Source: UBA6168 sp964643005
GTDB taxonomy: Bacteria > Bacteroidota > Bacteroidia > Chitinophagales > Saprospiraceae
NCBI GenBank assembly: GCA_964643005.1
Contig: CAZXQI010000002.1
Span: forward strand, 10,679-74,678
Length of the DNA: 64,000 nucleotides
Reading direction: 5' to 3'
The notes beneath the pieces were generated by a model. The model did no database searches. It was not told the origin of the DNA and was given only the letters and a program-made list of their open reading frames with translations. This document shows, one piece after another, positions 8,999-18,817 of the stretch (position 1 is the first letter of the stretch; each line of letters begins with the position of its first letter). A program made the position numbers and the translations under genes.

Positions 8999-9235
8999 GC
9001 AATTAGGAAAGGTTTTAAAGGGAGCGAAAGTTGAACACAATTTGTACCGAGAGAAAAAAATCTGACAGATCGTCATATCTTTTAACATTATGGAAGGCCT
9101 TTGAGAAAGTTGATAATCGCTCGCCTATGCTCAGCCGGAAATCAGGCGTATCATTGTCAGTTGGTAAAGGAACATTCTCACATTAAAGACGAGCGCCATC
9201 TTTTCCAAAGACTGTCAGGGACGCAAAAAGTTCGG

Positions 9236-9243
9236 TAGTTTTG
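9236..9243 (+). promoter_or_regulatory. Candidate -7 box for the DUF5686 gene
   Basis: TAGTTTTG is an exact TAnnTTTG match. It overlaps the first codon of the longest possible reading frame (9241), so transcripts would begin after that codon. This supports the start at 9430. The -33 element is weak. Confidence 0.45.
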
Positions 9244-9429
9244 CAGCGCAAAAAAGAACAAGCCAACTTTTTGTCGGTTCAAAAGTTCTTTGGATGCGAA
9301 AATCAGGGTCTTTGCGTTTTGAAGAGCGCCACCCGGTTTTCAGGTGCTGAAAATCTTTCCTGCTTAAAAACTTATGGAGGGTCGGCATTTCATCGCTCTG
9401 CTCCTTACCATTTTGGAACGATAAGATTT

Positions 9430-12012
9430 ATGAATTTTTCGAAAATTAAAAAGCGACTATCCCTCTTCCTGTTTTTGGGTCTGATTACAGCATCTGCTTT
9501 TGGTCAGAAAATGACCATTATCAAAGGTCTCATCATTGATGCAGACACGAAAGAAACGCTCCCTTTAGTAAATATTGCCTTCACCGGCACAGTCATCGGA
9601 ACAACCTCCGACTTAGACGGCACCTACGTTTTGGAATCCAAATGGGCTACCGATTCCATTCAGATTTCCTACGTCGGTTACGAAACTCAGACCATTGCCA
9701 TTCTGACGGGAATAAAACAGGAAATAAATATTGCGCTATCGCCCGCAGCGCTCAGCACCATTACCGTCGAAGTAAGGGCGAAGAAGGGACGATATAAGCG
9801 CAAAGGCAACCCCGCCGTAGAGCTGATGAATAATGTAATCGCTCACAAAGACGACAATAAAATAGGAGCAAAGGATTTTTACGAATACGACAAGTATGAA
9901 AAAATACAATTTGACATTAACAATTTCGACCCTGAAAAGCTAAAGAAAAAATGGGCCTTCAAAAAATTCCAGTTCCTCTTCGATTATATAGACACTTCCG
10001 AGTTTAACGGAAAACCCTACCTGCCATTCTTCATCCAGGAAACTGCCTCCAAAGTTTTTTATAGAAAAAACCCACTCGCTAAGAAGGAGTTTAGAGAAGC
10101 CGTCAAAGTCACGGGCATGGAGGAATACATCGACCTGGAAGACATGACCACGATGATGGACATCATATATGCAGACGTCGACATCTTCAAGGACAATGTG
10201 CGCTTGTTAGATTTAACTTTCATCAGTCCGCTGGCCGGCATGGCCAATCCTTTCTACCGCTATTATATCACTGACACTATGGCAGTGGTCAATGAACTCC
10301 CCTGCGTAAAAGTGTCTTTTCTGCCGGTCAACAATCAGACCATCGCCTTCAAAGGAGACCTGTACATTCTGAAAGATTCTTCCTACGCAGTGGTGAAAGC
10401 CGACTTCGGAATCAGCAAACAGATCAACGTCAACTTTGTCCAGGACATCAAACTGCTACAGGAGTTTGAGCGGCAGGACAGCGTCTGGATTTTGCACAAA
10501 GACAGGGTGATGATCGACTTTGCCCCCTTCAAGCGGGGAACAGGGTTCTATGGAACCAGAACTGTTGCCTATAAAGATTATGTGTTCGATGAGCAGAGGG
10601 AGGAATTCCGATACGCCGGCACTGAGAACATAGTCAGCGCCGACGACGCCTACCAAAAGGACGAAGCGTATTGGGATACCAACCGACCAGATCCGCTAAC
10701 CGTGCGGGAACAGGGTATTTACGACATGATTGACACATTGAGAAAAGCCCCTGCCTTCCGGAATCTCGTAGCGGGACTTGGATTAGTCCTTACAGGATAT
10801 AAAGCTGCCGGCCCAATTGACATAGGCCCTATTGCGACTTTTAACTCCTTCAATCCGGTCGAAGGCTACCGTCTGAAATTTAGCGCTGAAACCAATCTGA
10901 AATTCCATCCCAAACTCATGACTGCCGGCTACTTTGCCTATGGGTTCAAAGACCAGGAATGGAAATACGGCGCCTCGTTTCTTTATTCGTTCAGAGATAA
11001 TTTCAAGGTAAATCCCAAACACTACCTGCGCTTTTCCTATCAGCACGACGTCAATCTGGTCGGCCAACAACTGTTATTCGCAAGAGCTGACAACCTCTTC
11101 TATTCCTTCCAGCGAGGCACGAATGACAAAATGTTTTTAATGGATAAATTCAAGGGAGAATATCTCCTTGAATTGCCGAATAATCTATCCTGGGAAGCTA
11201 TCTATTCAAATACCCGGCAAATACCTGTCGGGCGCCTGCGCATAGAATACACCGATCCCGTCACCCAGGAGCTTACCACCCTGAACGAGTTGCGAACCAG
11301 TGAAGCAGAGATTACCATGCGTTTTGCGCCAAACGAGCAGTACATGCAGGGGAGGTCTTACCGGACGCCTTTTTATAATAAATTCCCCATCTTTACCCTA
11401 AAAATGGGGGCGGGTTTTGACGGTCTGCTCGGAGGTCAGGTTGAATACCAGTCGCTGAAACTCAACGTCTTCAAAAAGTTCTACCTGTCCTTCTTAGGCT
11501 CCATGCGTTTCGAGGCTGAGGCAGGAAAATACTGGGGCGAAGAAGTGCCTTATTTCCTCCTGAATATGCCGAGGGCCAACCAGACCTACGCATTTTTTAT
11601 CACCAGTTTCAACATGATGAACTATCAGGAGTTCGTCAGCGACAAATACGTACAGGTGCTGATGCAGCATGATTTTAACGGTTTTATTTTTAATAAAATT
11701 CCTCTTTTGAGGAAGTTAAAATTGCGGGAAGTCCTCTCTTTTAAGATGATTTACGGAAGCCTGAGCGACGGCAACAATCCCGAAAAGAATCCCGGCCTGG
11801 TTCAGTTTCTGACTACCGACGATGGCAGGCGCATCACCTATACTTTGGAGAGCGCGCCATACATGGAGGCGAGCGCCGAGATCGGAAATATATTTAAGGT
11901 ATTTCAGGTGGGCTTCGTCCGGCGCCTGACTTATTTAGATCATCCCAATGTACCGTCTTTTCTGGGCGTTACCGGTCTGGGGATCAGATTCAGAGCCAGG
12001 TTCCAATTCTAA
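9430..12012 (+). CDS. Outer-membrane protein with CarboxypepD_reg-like and DUF5686 domains
   Basis: 860 aa from the ATG at 9430. This start is chosen because a basic, hydrophobic signal peptide begins there (MNFSKIKKRLSLFLFLGLIT) and a -7 box overlaps the longer alternative start. Residues about 30-115 form a CarboxypepD_reg-like beta-sandwich (IIDADTKETLPLVNIAF, GYETQTI). The remainder is a DUF5686-type region. The end has aromatic alternating strands and a final Phe (FRARFQF), as expected of an outer-membrane beta-barrel. The family is widespread in Bacteroidota; its function is not established, and transport or surface assembly roles are guesses. It precedes a CDP-alcohol transferase by 71 nt. 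Confidence 0.88.
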   Translation: MNFSKIKKRLSLFLFLGLITASAFGQKMTIIKGLIIDADTKETLPLVNIAFTGTVIGTTSDLDGTYVLESKWATDSIQISYVGYETQTIAILTGIKQEINIALSPAALSTITVEVRAKKGRYKRKGNPAVELMNNVIAHKDDNKIGAKDFYEYDKYEKIQFDINNFDPEKLKKKWAFKKFQFLFDYIDTSEFNGKPYLPFFIQETASKVFYRKNPLAKKEFREAVKVTGMEEYIDLEDMTTMMDIIYADVDIFKDNVRLLDLTFISPLAGMANPFYRYYITDTMAVVNELPCVKVSFLPVNNQTIAFKGDLYILKDSSYAVVKADFGISKQINVNFVQDIKLLQEFERQDSVWILHKDRVMIDFAPFKRGTGFYGTRTVAYKDYVFDEQREEFRYAGTENIVSADDAYQKDEAYWDTNRPDPLTVREQGIYDMIDTLRKAPAFRNLVAGLGLVLTGYKAAGPIDIGPIATFNSFNPVEGYRLKFSAETNLKFHPKLMTAGYFAYGFKDQEWKYGASFLYSFRDNFKVNPKHYLRFSYQHDVNLVGQQLLFARADNLFYSFQRGTNDKMFLMDKFKGEYLLELPNNLSWEAIYSNTRQIPVGRLRIEYTDPVTQELTTLNELRTSEAEITMRFAPNEQYMQGRSYRTPFYNKFPIFTLKMGAGFDGLLGGQVEYQSLKLNVFKKFYLSFLGSMRFEAEAGKYWGEEVPYFLLNMPRANQTYAFFITSFNMMNYQEFVSDKYVQVLMQHDFNGFIFNKIPLLRKLKLREVLSFKMIYGSLSDGNNPEKNPGLVQFLTTDDGRRITYTLESAPYMEASAEIGNIFKVFQVGFVRRLTYLDHPNVPSFLGVTGLGIRFRARFQF

Positions 12013-12083
12013 CTAAAGCGATTTTTCTCAATTTTTTCGGAAAACCTAATAGATTACTAGCTCTAACATTCAGTTCTACTCGC

Positions 12084-12791
12084 ATGGGTGAAACCTTCTT
12101 AAAAAAATATGGGCAACCTTTAGTTTACAAGGTCATCAATCCGCTCATTGAATTGCTGGTGCGCTGGAAAGTAAAACCCAACACCATCACAACCGTCGGA
12201 TTAGTCATCAACTCCTTAGCGGCGGCTGTCCTCATCTACGGCGGCGAGCGGGGAGAGCGCACAGATCATTCCTATATCGCCTGGGCCGGCGTCGTCATTC
12301 TCTTTGCCGGGCTTTTTGATATGATTGACGGGCGCTTAGCCAGGGTGGGCAAGATGTCTTCAAATTACGGCGCCTTGTACGACTCTGTGCTCGACCGGTA
12401 TAGCGAGCTAATCATGTTTCTCGGCATCTGCTGGTACTTAGTGGCGCAGCGGTATTTTCTGAGCTCGCTTTTTGCCTTCATAGCCATGATAGGCTCCATC
12501 ATGGTCAGCTACATCAGAGCCAGAGCGGAAAGCCTCGGCGCCCGCGCAGACGTCGGGCTGATGCAACGTCCCGAACGGGTTATCCTGATTGGCGTGTCTG
12601 CCATCCTCTGCGGCATATTTTCCAGCACCGTTGGCAGCCATATAAAAATCACGCTAAACGGGCTACCTGTGCCGCTTTTTGAAACCATCACCATTTTTAC
12701 TTTTCCGCTAATGGTTCTGGCTGTACTAACCAATATTACAGCGCTCAGAAGATTGATTTACAGTAAAAAAGAACTGGAAAACAATGAATAA
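12084..12791 (+). CDS. CDP-alcohol phosphatidyltransferase family protein
   Basis: 235 aa, polytopic (about six hydrophobic segments). The complete family signature D-G-x2-A-R-x8-G-x3-D-x3-D runs from D82 to D104 and is preceded by D79. Such enzymes transfer a phosphatidyl or phosphoryl-alcohol group from a CDP-linked donor to an alcohol at the membrane. Substrate (inositol-, glycerol- or archaetidyl-type) cannot be read from the motif. Its last 8 nt overlap the next gene in another frame, which implies translational coupling. Confidence 0.93.
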   Translation: MGETFLKKYGQPLVYKVINPLIELLVRWKVKPNTITTVGLVINSLAAAVLIYGGERGERTDHSYIAWAGVVILFAGLFDMIDGRLARVGKMSSNYGALYDSVLDRYSELIMFLGICWYLVAQRYFLSSLFAFIAMIGSIMVSYIRARAESLGARADVGLMQRPERVILIGVSAILCGIFSSTVGSHIKITLNGLPVPLFETITIFTFPLMVLAVLTNITALRRLIYSKKELENNE

Positions 12792-13365
12792 ACTGATCGG
12801 ATTTATCTTCGCATCCGCTTTTCTTTTGCCCGCTTCCATTCCTGCTTTTGCCCAGCCCAAAACCTCCCCTGAAAGTATAGATAACGGGCGACCCAGGGAT
12901 TTTCCACTGCCACCCAAAACAGAAAACTCCCTATTTTTTATTCAGCGAAACAGGAATACAAACACCATCGTCTATGACGCCAGATTGAAGCCATCGGGCG
13001 AATTTGACGAGACCCAGCCTGTGGACGCCTATTGGCTCAGATACTCCAGCGACCACGGCAATCGAATGGAGCTGACCTGGGTGCAACGACATTTGGCCTA
13101 CGGCTACAATTTTAAGGCAGATAATAAAGGGCAGGGATATTGGGTGACGCTGACCGCCTACGACAAGCGAAAAATCCATCTTAAAAAAAACAAGTCCGGA
13201 AAACCTACCGCCACTATGACTATCAACGGGAAAAACTGCCACCTGAACTACATCTGGGTCTTTGCAGATGAATCCGGTACCTGGCCTAAAGTTTTGCACG
13301 TGGATCTCCACGGAACCGACCCCAGTAAAAACCAGGCAGAGTTCGAAAGAATTTACAACAAATGA
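12784..13365 (+). CDS. Exported DUF4833-type protein
   Basis: 193 aa with a signal peptide at residues 1-23 (ending PAFAQ). The mature domain has conserved-looking features such as LFFIQRNRNTNTIVYDA, YWLRYSSDHG, AYGYNFK and YIWVFADESG, consistent with the DUF4833 family. Function is unknown. Its ATG lies inside the end of the CDP-alcohol transferase gene (8-nt overlap). A role linked to the lipid made there is plausible but only inferred from coupling. Confidence 0.82.
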   Translation: MNKLIGFIFASAFLLPASIPAFAQPKTSPESIDNGRPRDFPLPPKTENSLFFIQRNRNTNTIVYDARLKPSGEFDETQPVDAYWLRYSSDHGNRMELTWVQRHLAYGYNFKADNKGQGYWVTLTAYDKRKIHLKKNKSGKPTATMTINGKNCHLNYIWVFADESGTWPKVLHVDLHGTDPSKNQAEFERIYNK

Positions 13366-13530
13366 GCTAACCCGTCCTGGCCGGCACTCCGTCAGAGAGA
13401 CCAAAAGCTACGAACCGAAATCGGCTGCCCGTTTCGATTGTTCCTTCAAAAATCGCCAGAACTAAAAAATTACCTCTGGCAATCCAATGCGAACAAATAC
13501 TTAAACGCTTCCAAAAACAGGCTCGCCGTT

Positions 13531-13538
13531 TAACTTTG
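13531..13538 (+). promoter_or_regulatory. Candidate -7 box for purD
   Basis: TAACTTTG is an exact TAnnTTTG match 31 nt before the purD ATG, in the only gap (204 nt) between the DUF4833 gene and purD. The -33 element is not clear. Confidence 0.45.
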
Positions 13539-13569
13539 CCCTTCTTCAAAAACTAAGTCTCATTCTCTT

Positions 13570-14844
13570 ATGAAAATACTCATCCTCGGCGGCGGCGGCC
13601 GGGAGCACACCTTCGCCTGGAAAATCAGCCAAAGCCCGCTTTGCAAAAAACTCTACATCGCCCCCGGCAATGCAGGCACAGCTACCTGCGGTGAAAACGT
13701 CCCCCTCAACGCAGAAGACAATGCAGCTATCTACGATTTTGTCGTAGAAAAGGGTATCGATATGGTCGTCGTCGGCCCAGAGGCGCCCTTAGTCAACGGC
13801 GTCTGGAATTATCTGCACCGAAGACGCGCGACTTCACAGGTCTCCGTCATAGGCCCTTCCCTTCAGGGGGCGAGGCTGGAAGGCAGCAAGGCGTTTGCAA
13901 AAAAGTTCATGCAGGAGTTTGGCATCCCTACCGCATCCTATCGGGAGTTCTTCTCAACCCGGCCACAGGCAGCCATAAATTTTTTAAATAAAAAAGCTAC
14001 CCTCCCCATCGTGCTAAAGGTGGACGGATTAGCGGCAGGTAAGGGCGTCGTCATTTGCCAAAGCAGGGAGGAAGCCGCCTCCGAATTGCAGGCCATGCTC
14101 GGCGGCAGATTTGGCGAAGCCGGTCGAAAGGTCGTGATAGAGGAATTTTTATCGGGTATCGAGTTCAGCGTCTTCGTGCTGACCGACGGGGTTTCATATA
14201 AAATTCTGCCGGTTGCCAAAGACTATAAGCGCATTGGCGAGGGCGACACCGGCCCGAATACCGGCGGGATGGGCGCCGTATCCCCTCCGCCATTCGTAGA
14301 TGCGGCGATGATGAAAAAGGTGGAACAGCGCATCATCATCCCCACCATGCAGGGGCTGAAGCAGAGGGGTATCCGCTACGAGGGCTTTATTTTTTTGGGA
14401 CTAATTGCAGTCAAGGGGGAGCCTTTCGTCATAGAATACAACTGCCGGATGGGCGATCCGGAAACAGAGGTCGTGCTGCCCCGCCTGAAAAATGACTTAG
14501 TCGAACTGTTCATCGCCGTCAGAGACCGCCGGCTCTCCGAAATGACCATCGAAGAAGACGAAAGAGCTGCTACGACTATCATCCTTGCTTCCGGCGGCTA
14601 TCCCGGCAGCTACGCCAAAGGCAAAGTCATCACCGGTCTGGAAAAGGTAAAAGACAGCGTCGTGTTTCACGCAGGCACAAAAATCACGGCGGAGGGCGGG
14701 ATCGTCACGAATGGCGGCCGGGTGATGGCCGTGACCTCTCTCGGAAAAACCTTCCAAGAAGCTATCGCCATTTCCAATAAAAATGCTGCCCTGATTGAAT
14801 TTGAGGGAAAGTATTACCGCAGAGACATAGGCTTCGATTTGTAA
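13570..14844 (+). CDS. purD: Phosphoribosylamine-glycine ligase
   Basis: 424 aa, full length. The N-terminal pre-ATP-grasp motif is ILGGGGREH (residues 4-12) with APGNAGT. The ATP-grasp core includes KVDGLAAGKGV and EYNCRMGDPETE, and the signature DYKRIGEGDTGPNTGGMGA is intact. It catalyses the second step of de novo purine synthesis, joining glycine to 5-phosphoribosylamine with ATP. It is not in a pur cluster: its neighbours are a DUF4833 gene upstream and a convergent acyltransferase whose stop lies 1 nt after the purD stop. Confidence 0.98.
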   Translation: MKILILGGGGREHTFAWKISQSPLCKKLYIAPGNAGTATCGENVPLNAEDNAAIYDFVVEKGIDMVVVGPEAPLVNGVWNYLHRRRATSQVSVIGPSLQGARLEGSKAFAKKFMQEFGIPTASYREFFSTRPQAAINFLNKKATLPIVLKVDGLAAGKGVVICQSREEAASELQAMLGGRFGEAGRKVVIEEFLSGIEFSVFVLTDGVSYKILPVAKDYKRIGEGDTGPNTGGMGAVSPPPFVDAAMMKKVEQRIIIPTMQGLKQRGIRYEGFIFLGLIAVKGEPFVIEYNCRMGDPETEVVLPRLKNDLVELFIAVRDRRLSEMTIEEDERAATTIILASGGYPGSYAKGKVITGLEKVKDSVVFHAGTKITAEGGIVTNGGRVMAVTSLGKTFQEAIAISNKNAALIEFEGKYYRRDIGFDL

Positions 14845-14845
14845 A

Positions 14846-15781
14846 TCAGGAGTTGAGGTGGTTCTTCAAAAACTCCGGCAGACGCCGCAGCGCCGCTAAT
14901 TCCCGCTGGCGCACCCTGATTTCCTCGGCTGGAATACCGAAGTAAGCCTTACCCGCTTCCAAATCTTTTGATACGCCGGATTTGGCGCTGACAACGGCGC
15001 CTCTGCCAATTCGCACCCTGGCCGCCACGCCCACCTGTCCGTAGAGCACCACCCAGTCTTCCAGAACCGCCTTTCCGCCTATGCCCGTCTGGCCTGCAAT
15101 CAGGCAGTTTTTGCCAATCACGGCGCCGTGTCCGATGTGCACCTGGCAGTCAATTTTGGCGCCTTCCCCGATGATAGTGTCGCCTGACACCCCTCTGTTG
15201 ATGGTGCAGCCTGCCCCAATTTCCACGTCGTTTTCGATAAGAACCCTGCCGCCCGTATGCCATCTCTTATATCCTTCGGGATTTTTTTGAAAATAAAATG
15301 CGCCCGTTCCTATAATGGCGCCCGCCTGTATGACGACCTTATCGCCGATGCGCGTAAAGTCTCCGATAAAGGCATTGGCCTGGATATAACAGTTTTTCCC
15401 AATGACCACCTGCCGCCCGATAACCGCTCCAGGCTCAATGACCGAGGAGGGATGGATCAGCGCCGTATCGCTGATTCTTTCATTCAGGGGTATTGCGGGA
15501 CGATGCTCCCTCACCAATGCGTCGTAAGCTTCAAAGGGATTATCGCACAAGAGCAAAGCCTTGCCGGGCGGACATTCCGTTTTTTCGTTTAGTATGATGA
15601 TGGTTGCCGCCGACTTGAGCGCCTTAGCAAAGTACCTGCTGTTATCTACAAACATGATATCGCCCGATTCTACCTTGTGAATTTCGTTGATACCGCTTGC
15701 TAACAGGGTTTCATCGCCCAGAATGACAGCGCCGATTTTTTGGGCTATCTCCCGGACGGGGATAGGTTGAGAAAATTTCAT
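14846..15781 (-). CDS. lpxD: UDP-3-O-acylglucosamine N-acyltransferase-like protein (LpxD-like)
   Basis: 311 aa. The N-terminal LpxD uridine-binding-like domain (about 1-100) is followed by a left-handed beta-helix of hexapeptide repeats (about 105-270) and a C-terminal helical tail. The LpxD active-site region is recognisable as VHIGHGAVIGKNC, with a histidine in the expected place, followed by GQTGIGG. LpxD adds the second acyl chain to the lipid A precursor. Bacteroidota often carry two LpxD-like proteins, and this shorter one sits away from other lpx genes. Its substrate may therefore differ, and the symbol is provisional. Confidence 0.82.
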   Translation of the reverse strand: MKFSQPIPVREIAQKIGAVILGDETLLASGINEIHKVESGDIMFVDNSRYFAKALKSAATIIILNEKTECPPGKALLLCDNPFEAYDALVREHRPAIPLNERISDTALIHPSSVIEPGAVIGRQVVIGKNCYIQANAFIGDFTRIGDKVVIQAGAIIGTGAFYFQKNPEGYKRWHTGGRVLIENDVEIGAGCTINRGVSGDTIIGEGAKIDCQVHIGHGAVIGKNCLIAGQTGIGGKAVLEDWVVLYGQVGVAARVRIGRGAVVSAKSGVSKDLEAGKAYFGIPAEEIRVRQRELAALRRLPEFLKNHLNS

Positions 15782-15897
15782 TTTTAAAAATTAATAACTT
15801 CGGCTCGCTCAGCATCGGCCATTTTCGGTTTTCCATTTGAAAAAATGAGAAATACTAAGCGCAGAACTTTCAATAATTTTACGGTGTTCAGAGAGGG

Positions 15898-15905
15898 CAA
15901 AATTA
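15898..15905 (-). promoter_or_regulatory. Candidate -7 box for the lpxD-like gene
   Basis: TAATTTTG on the minus strand, an exact TAnnTTTG match in the 173-nt divergent gap with yqeY, about 117 nt before the lpxD-like start. The -33 element is poor. Confidence 0.35.
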
Positions 15906-15954
15906 CCCTTACCCTTTTTGGGAATTTTATCTTTTTATCAAAAACTTTTGAATT

Positions 15955-16401
15955 ATGACGCTGGAAGAACGCATCATGGAAGACCTCAAAGATGCCATGA
16001 AAAATAAAGACGAAGCCGGAAAACGAGGTATCCGCGCTATCAAGGCCGCTATTTTGCTGGCAAAAACAGACGGCAGCGGCGAACCTGTCAACGAGGAGAG
16101 AGAAATCAAAATCCTCCAAAAACTCGTGAAGCAGCGCAAAGAAAGTCTGGAAATTTACGAACAGCAAAACAGAGCTGATCTCGCCGCCATCGAGCGGGAA
16201 GAAATTGAAGTCATCGAAAAATACCTGCCCAAACAGCTCGACGAGACCGAGGTAGAAGCCATTTTGAAAAAAATCATCGAAACCACAGGCGCAGGCAGCA
16301 TGAAGGACATGGGCAAAGTGATGGGCATCGCCACAAAGGAATTAGCGGGGAAAGCCGAAGGCAAGCTCGTCTCTCAGGTGGTGAAGCGCCTGTTGAGTTA
16401 A
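15955..16401 (+). CDS. GatB/YqeY domain protein
   Basis: 148 aa, standard length for stand-alone YqeY proteins. It is helical and highly charged, with family motifs EDLKDAMKNKD, the LQKLVKQRKESLEIYE helix, EKYLPKQL and GKVMG. The family resembles the tail of amidotransferase subunit GatB and probably binds tRNA, but its job as a free protein is not settled. It is divergent from the lpxD-like gene. Confidence 0.93.
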   Translation: MTLEERIMEDLKDAMKNKDEAGKRGIRAIKAAILLAKTDGSGEPVNEEREIKILQKLVKQRKESLEIYEQQNRADLAAIEREEIEVIEKYLPKQLDETEVEAILKKIIETTGAGSMKDMGKVMGIATKELAGKAEGKLVSQVVKRLLS

Positions 16402-16409
16402 TTTTTTTT

Positions 16410-16475
16410 GCAGAATAGCCAGCCCGGTTTGCGCAATTGTTGCTTTTTCATTGTCGTCTAAGTTGGCTATTCTGC
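16410..16475 (+). terminator. 12-bp inverted repeat with a 42-nt loop after yqeY
   Basis: Arms 16410-16421 and 16464-16475 are exact reverse complements. The left arm is preceded by eight T and the right arm is followed by TATTTTC. It begins 8 nt after the yqeY stop. Position and stem length fit a terminator, but the loop is unusually long and the U tract weak, so it could instead be a structured 3' end. Confidence 0.5.
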
Positions 16476-16681
16476 TATTTTCAAATAAGCTCTCGTTTTA
16501 TAGGCGACATCCCCTCCCAATCTGCGCTGTTGCATAATTTTATACAAACGCAATAAATTCACTATTCCGAAAAGAAATCTTAGCTTAGGGGCGAGAACTC
16601 ATCCTCTAACCAGCCCCCGGCGAGCCGGGATTTTTTTGCGATAATCTCCCGTCTCCCCGCGGAAAAACATACCCCGGGAAA

Positions 16682-18784
16682 ATGATCAACTGGCGTGAAA
16701 TCCCCTTTATTCGCCTGCTCGCCTCCTTTATCGCAGGCATTCTTCTGTCCATTCATTTCAACTACAAAATTCCAGGCGCTACCATCTTAGGCATCCTCCT
16801 GTTTTCGTCGCTACTGATAATAGGGCATCTTCGGGGCTACTACCGGTATCGTTGGATTTTTGGAACCGCCATCAACTTGCTTTTAGCGCTTGCGAGCTAT
16901 TGGTTAACCTGGAACTTAAATGAACTGAACCACCCCACGCATTTCAGCTACATTGCCCCATCGGCAGAAAGCCTCATGGTGGGTATCGTAACCGAGGCTC
17001 CCATTAAAAAAGAGAACTGGATAAAAATTCAAATTCACACGGAAGGTATCGGCGCTAGCGCCGACGAGCTGAGGCCCTGCTCCGGAAACCTGCTGCTATT
17101 TCTGCAAAGAGACAGTGTCGCCGAGCAGGTGGAGTATGGGGATATGCTGGTCTTTCATAGTCGGCCTTCGCTGGTAGAGCCTCCAAAAAATCCGCATAGC
17201 TTTGACTACTCGCGATTTCTCCATTTTCAAAATATCCACTACCAGGCATTTGTGAGGGAAGGCTCCTGGCAGATATTGAGCGGCGGGCATGGGAATCCAA
17301 TCTACGCCGCCGCCATTCACTGGCAACGGCATTTTTTAAAAACCCTGGAAAAGCACTTAGACGATGAAAAGGTGCTGGCCGTCGGCTCCGCTCTCATTCT
17401 CGGTTATCGGGACGAGATGCCCGAAGAAATCAGAACCTCTTATACCCAGACCGGCGCCATGCACGTACTGGCGGTGTCGGGGCTACACGTAGGCATCGTC
17501 GCCATGCTCCTTAATTTTTTTCTCAATCGCATCCGCGGACGCTCCCGCATCTGGAAGCTTGCCAAAATCCTCATTCTGCTCGCCTTCATCTGGGCCTTTG
17601 CGCTGGTCACCGGCGCCTCGCCCTCCGTGCTCCGCGCGACGGTCATGTTTTCATTTTTGACTACCGGTCTGTCGTTAAAGCGGTTTGCCAACTTTTACAA
17701 CACCCTGGCTGTCAGCGCCTTTTGCCTGCTCTTTTACAATCCTTACTGGCTGATGAGCGTGAGTTTTCAGTTGTCCTATCTGGCCGTTTTCGGGATTGTC
17801 TATTTCGTTCCAAAAATCGAAGCGCTCTGGCCTGTCGAAAATAAAATCGGTCATTACCTCTGGCAATTAGTCTGCGTCTCCTTAGGCGCCATGCTGATCA
17901 CCATCCCCATTTCGCTGTTTTATTTTCATCAGTTCCCCACCTACTTCTGGCTGTCGAGTCTAATTTTAGTGCAACTGGCAGGCTTCGATCTGTTCTTCGG
18001 ATTGCTCCTTCTCTTAGCTGAGTCCGTCTGGCCGGCAGCCGCCATCTTGGTGGGCAAGGCACTGTATGGTCTGATCTGGTTGGGGAATGCCTCCGTTTTC
18101 TTCATTCAAAAATTGCCCGGAGCATTGGCGCAGGGCATCTGGATAGGAGGCTGGGCAGTAGCCCTGCTCTATCTGGCTCTGACGAGCGGCATGGCCGCCA
18201 TCAGCTTCAAAAAAATTAAATGGGCTATCGTCGGCATTGGGTTTCTGCTCGCGGCAAGCATCGGTTTTGCGTTCAGATCCATCCCCCAACTGAAGACTAA
18301 AAAGCTGATCGTCTATCACGTCAACAAACACACAGCGCTCGACCTTTTCGATGGGAAGACGGCCTATTCACTGACGAACAAGGACTTAGAGGAGAAAGCG
18401 CTTGGCTTTGCCGTGGATGGAAACCGCATGAGCAATGGCATCAAAAAGGTACAAAGCTTTCATCTCGAAGATACCACCGGATTCAGTTCTGACATCTTCT
18501 TTTTTCAAAATGGCTTTGTGCAATTTTACGATACCCGCCTCGCCATTGCCGCCCCCTCTCTACAATTCATTGGAAATAAAAAAATAAAAGTGGACTATCT
18601 GCTGCTGCGAGGTTCTCCCAAAGTTGAAATAGAGCAACTTCAGAAAGTCTATGATTTTAAATTACTCCTCTTCGACGCCTCGGATAAACGCTGGCAGATT
18701 GAGCGCTGGAAAAACCAGTGCGAGCAAATGGGCGTGGAGTATTTCGATATCAACGAGGAGGGAGCTTTTGAGGCGTCGTTGTAA
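16682..18784 (+). CDS. comEC: ComEC/Rec2-family DNA-uptake channel protein
   Basis: 700 aa, polytopic. N-terminal hydrophobic segments (about 1-75) lead into a DUF4131-type soluble domain (about 75-190). The Competence domain follows (about 230-500), with the family motif LAVSGLHVG and further membrane helices to about 540. The last 150 residues are soluble but lack the HxHxDH motif of the metallo-beta-lactamase domain found in longer ComEC proteins, as is common in this phylum. ComEC moves single-stranded DNA across the inner membrane. A helix-hairpin-helix protein that could be its DNA receptor is encoded 1.6 kb further on. Confidence 0.92.
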   Translation: MINWREIPFIRLLASFIAGILLSIHFNYKIPGATILGILLFSSLLIIGHLRGYYRYRWIFGTAINLLLALASYWLTWNLNELNHPTHFSYIAPSAESLMVGIVTEAPIKKENWIKIQIHTEGIGASADELRPCSGNLLLFLQRDSVAEQVEYGDMLVFHSRPSLVEPPKNPHSFDYSRFLHFQNIHYQAFVREGSWQILSGGHGNPIYAAAIHWQRHFLKTLEKHLDDEKVLAVGSALILGYRDEMPEEIRTSYTQTGAMHVLAVSGLHVGIVAMLLNFFLNRIRGRSRIWKLAKILILLAFIWAFALVTGASPSVLRATVMFSFLTTGLSLKRFANFYNTLAVSAFCLLFYNPYWLMSVSFQLSYLAVFGIVYFVPKIEALWPVENKIGHYLWQLVCVSLGAMLITIPISLFYFHQFPTYFWLSSLILVQLAGFDLFFGLLLLLAESVWPAAAILVGKALYGLIWLGNASVFFIQKLPGALAQGIWIGGWAVALLYLALTSGMAAISFKKIKWAIVGIGFLLAASIGFAFRSIPQLKTKKLIVYHVNKHTALDLFDGKTAYSLTNKDLEEKALGFAVDGNRMSNGIKKVQSFHLEDTTGFSSDIFFFQNGFVQFYDTRLAIAAPSLQFIGNKKIKVDYLLLRGSPKVEIEQLQKVYDFKLLLFDASDKRWQIERWKNQCEQMGVEYFDINEEGAFEASL

Positions 18785-18817
18785 GATGGACAGCATAGGG
18801 TTTTTGATTTTTTGAAA

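Larger units (their letters stand above)
8886..9429. other. Divergent intergenic region, secA / DUF5686 gene
   Basis: About 540 nt without a supportable gene once the DUF5686 start is set at 9430. It holds one -7 box for each direction (8991-8998 minus, 9236-9243 plus). I see no RNA gene, repeat or strong hairpin. Confidence 0.5.

Noticed and set aside
9241..9429. 63-residue N-terminal extension of the DUF5686 protein
   Set aside because: A -7 promoter box overlaps its first codon and a proper signal peptide starts at 9430.
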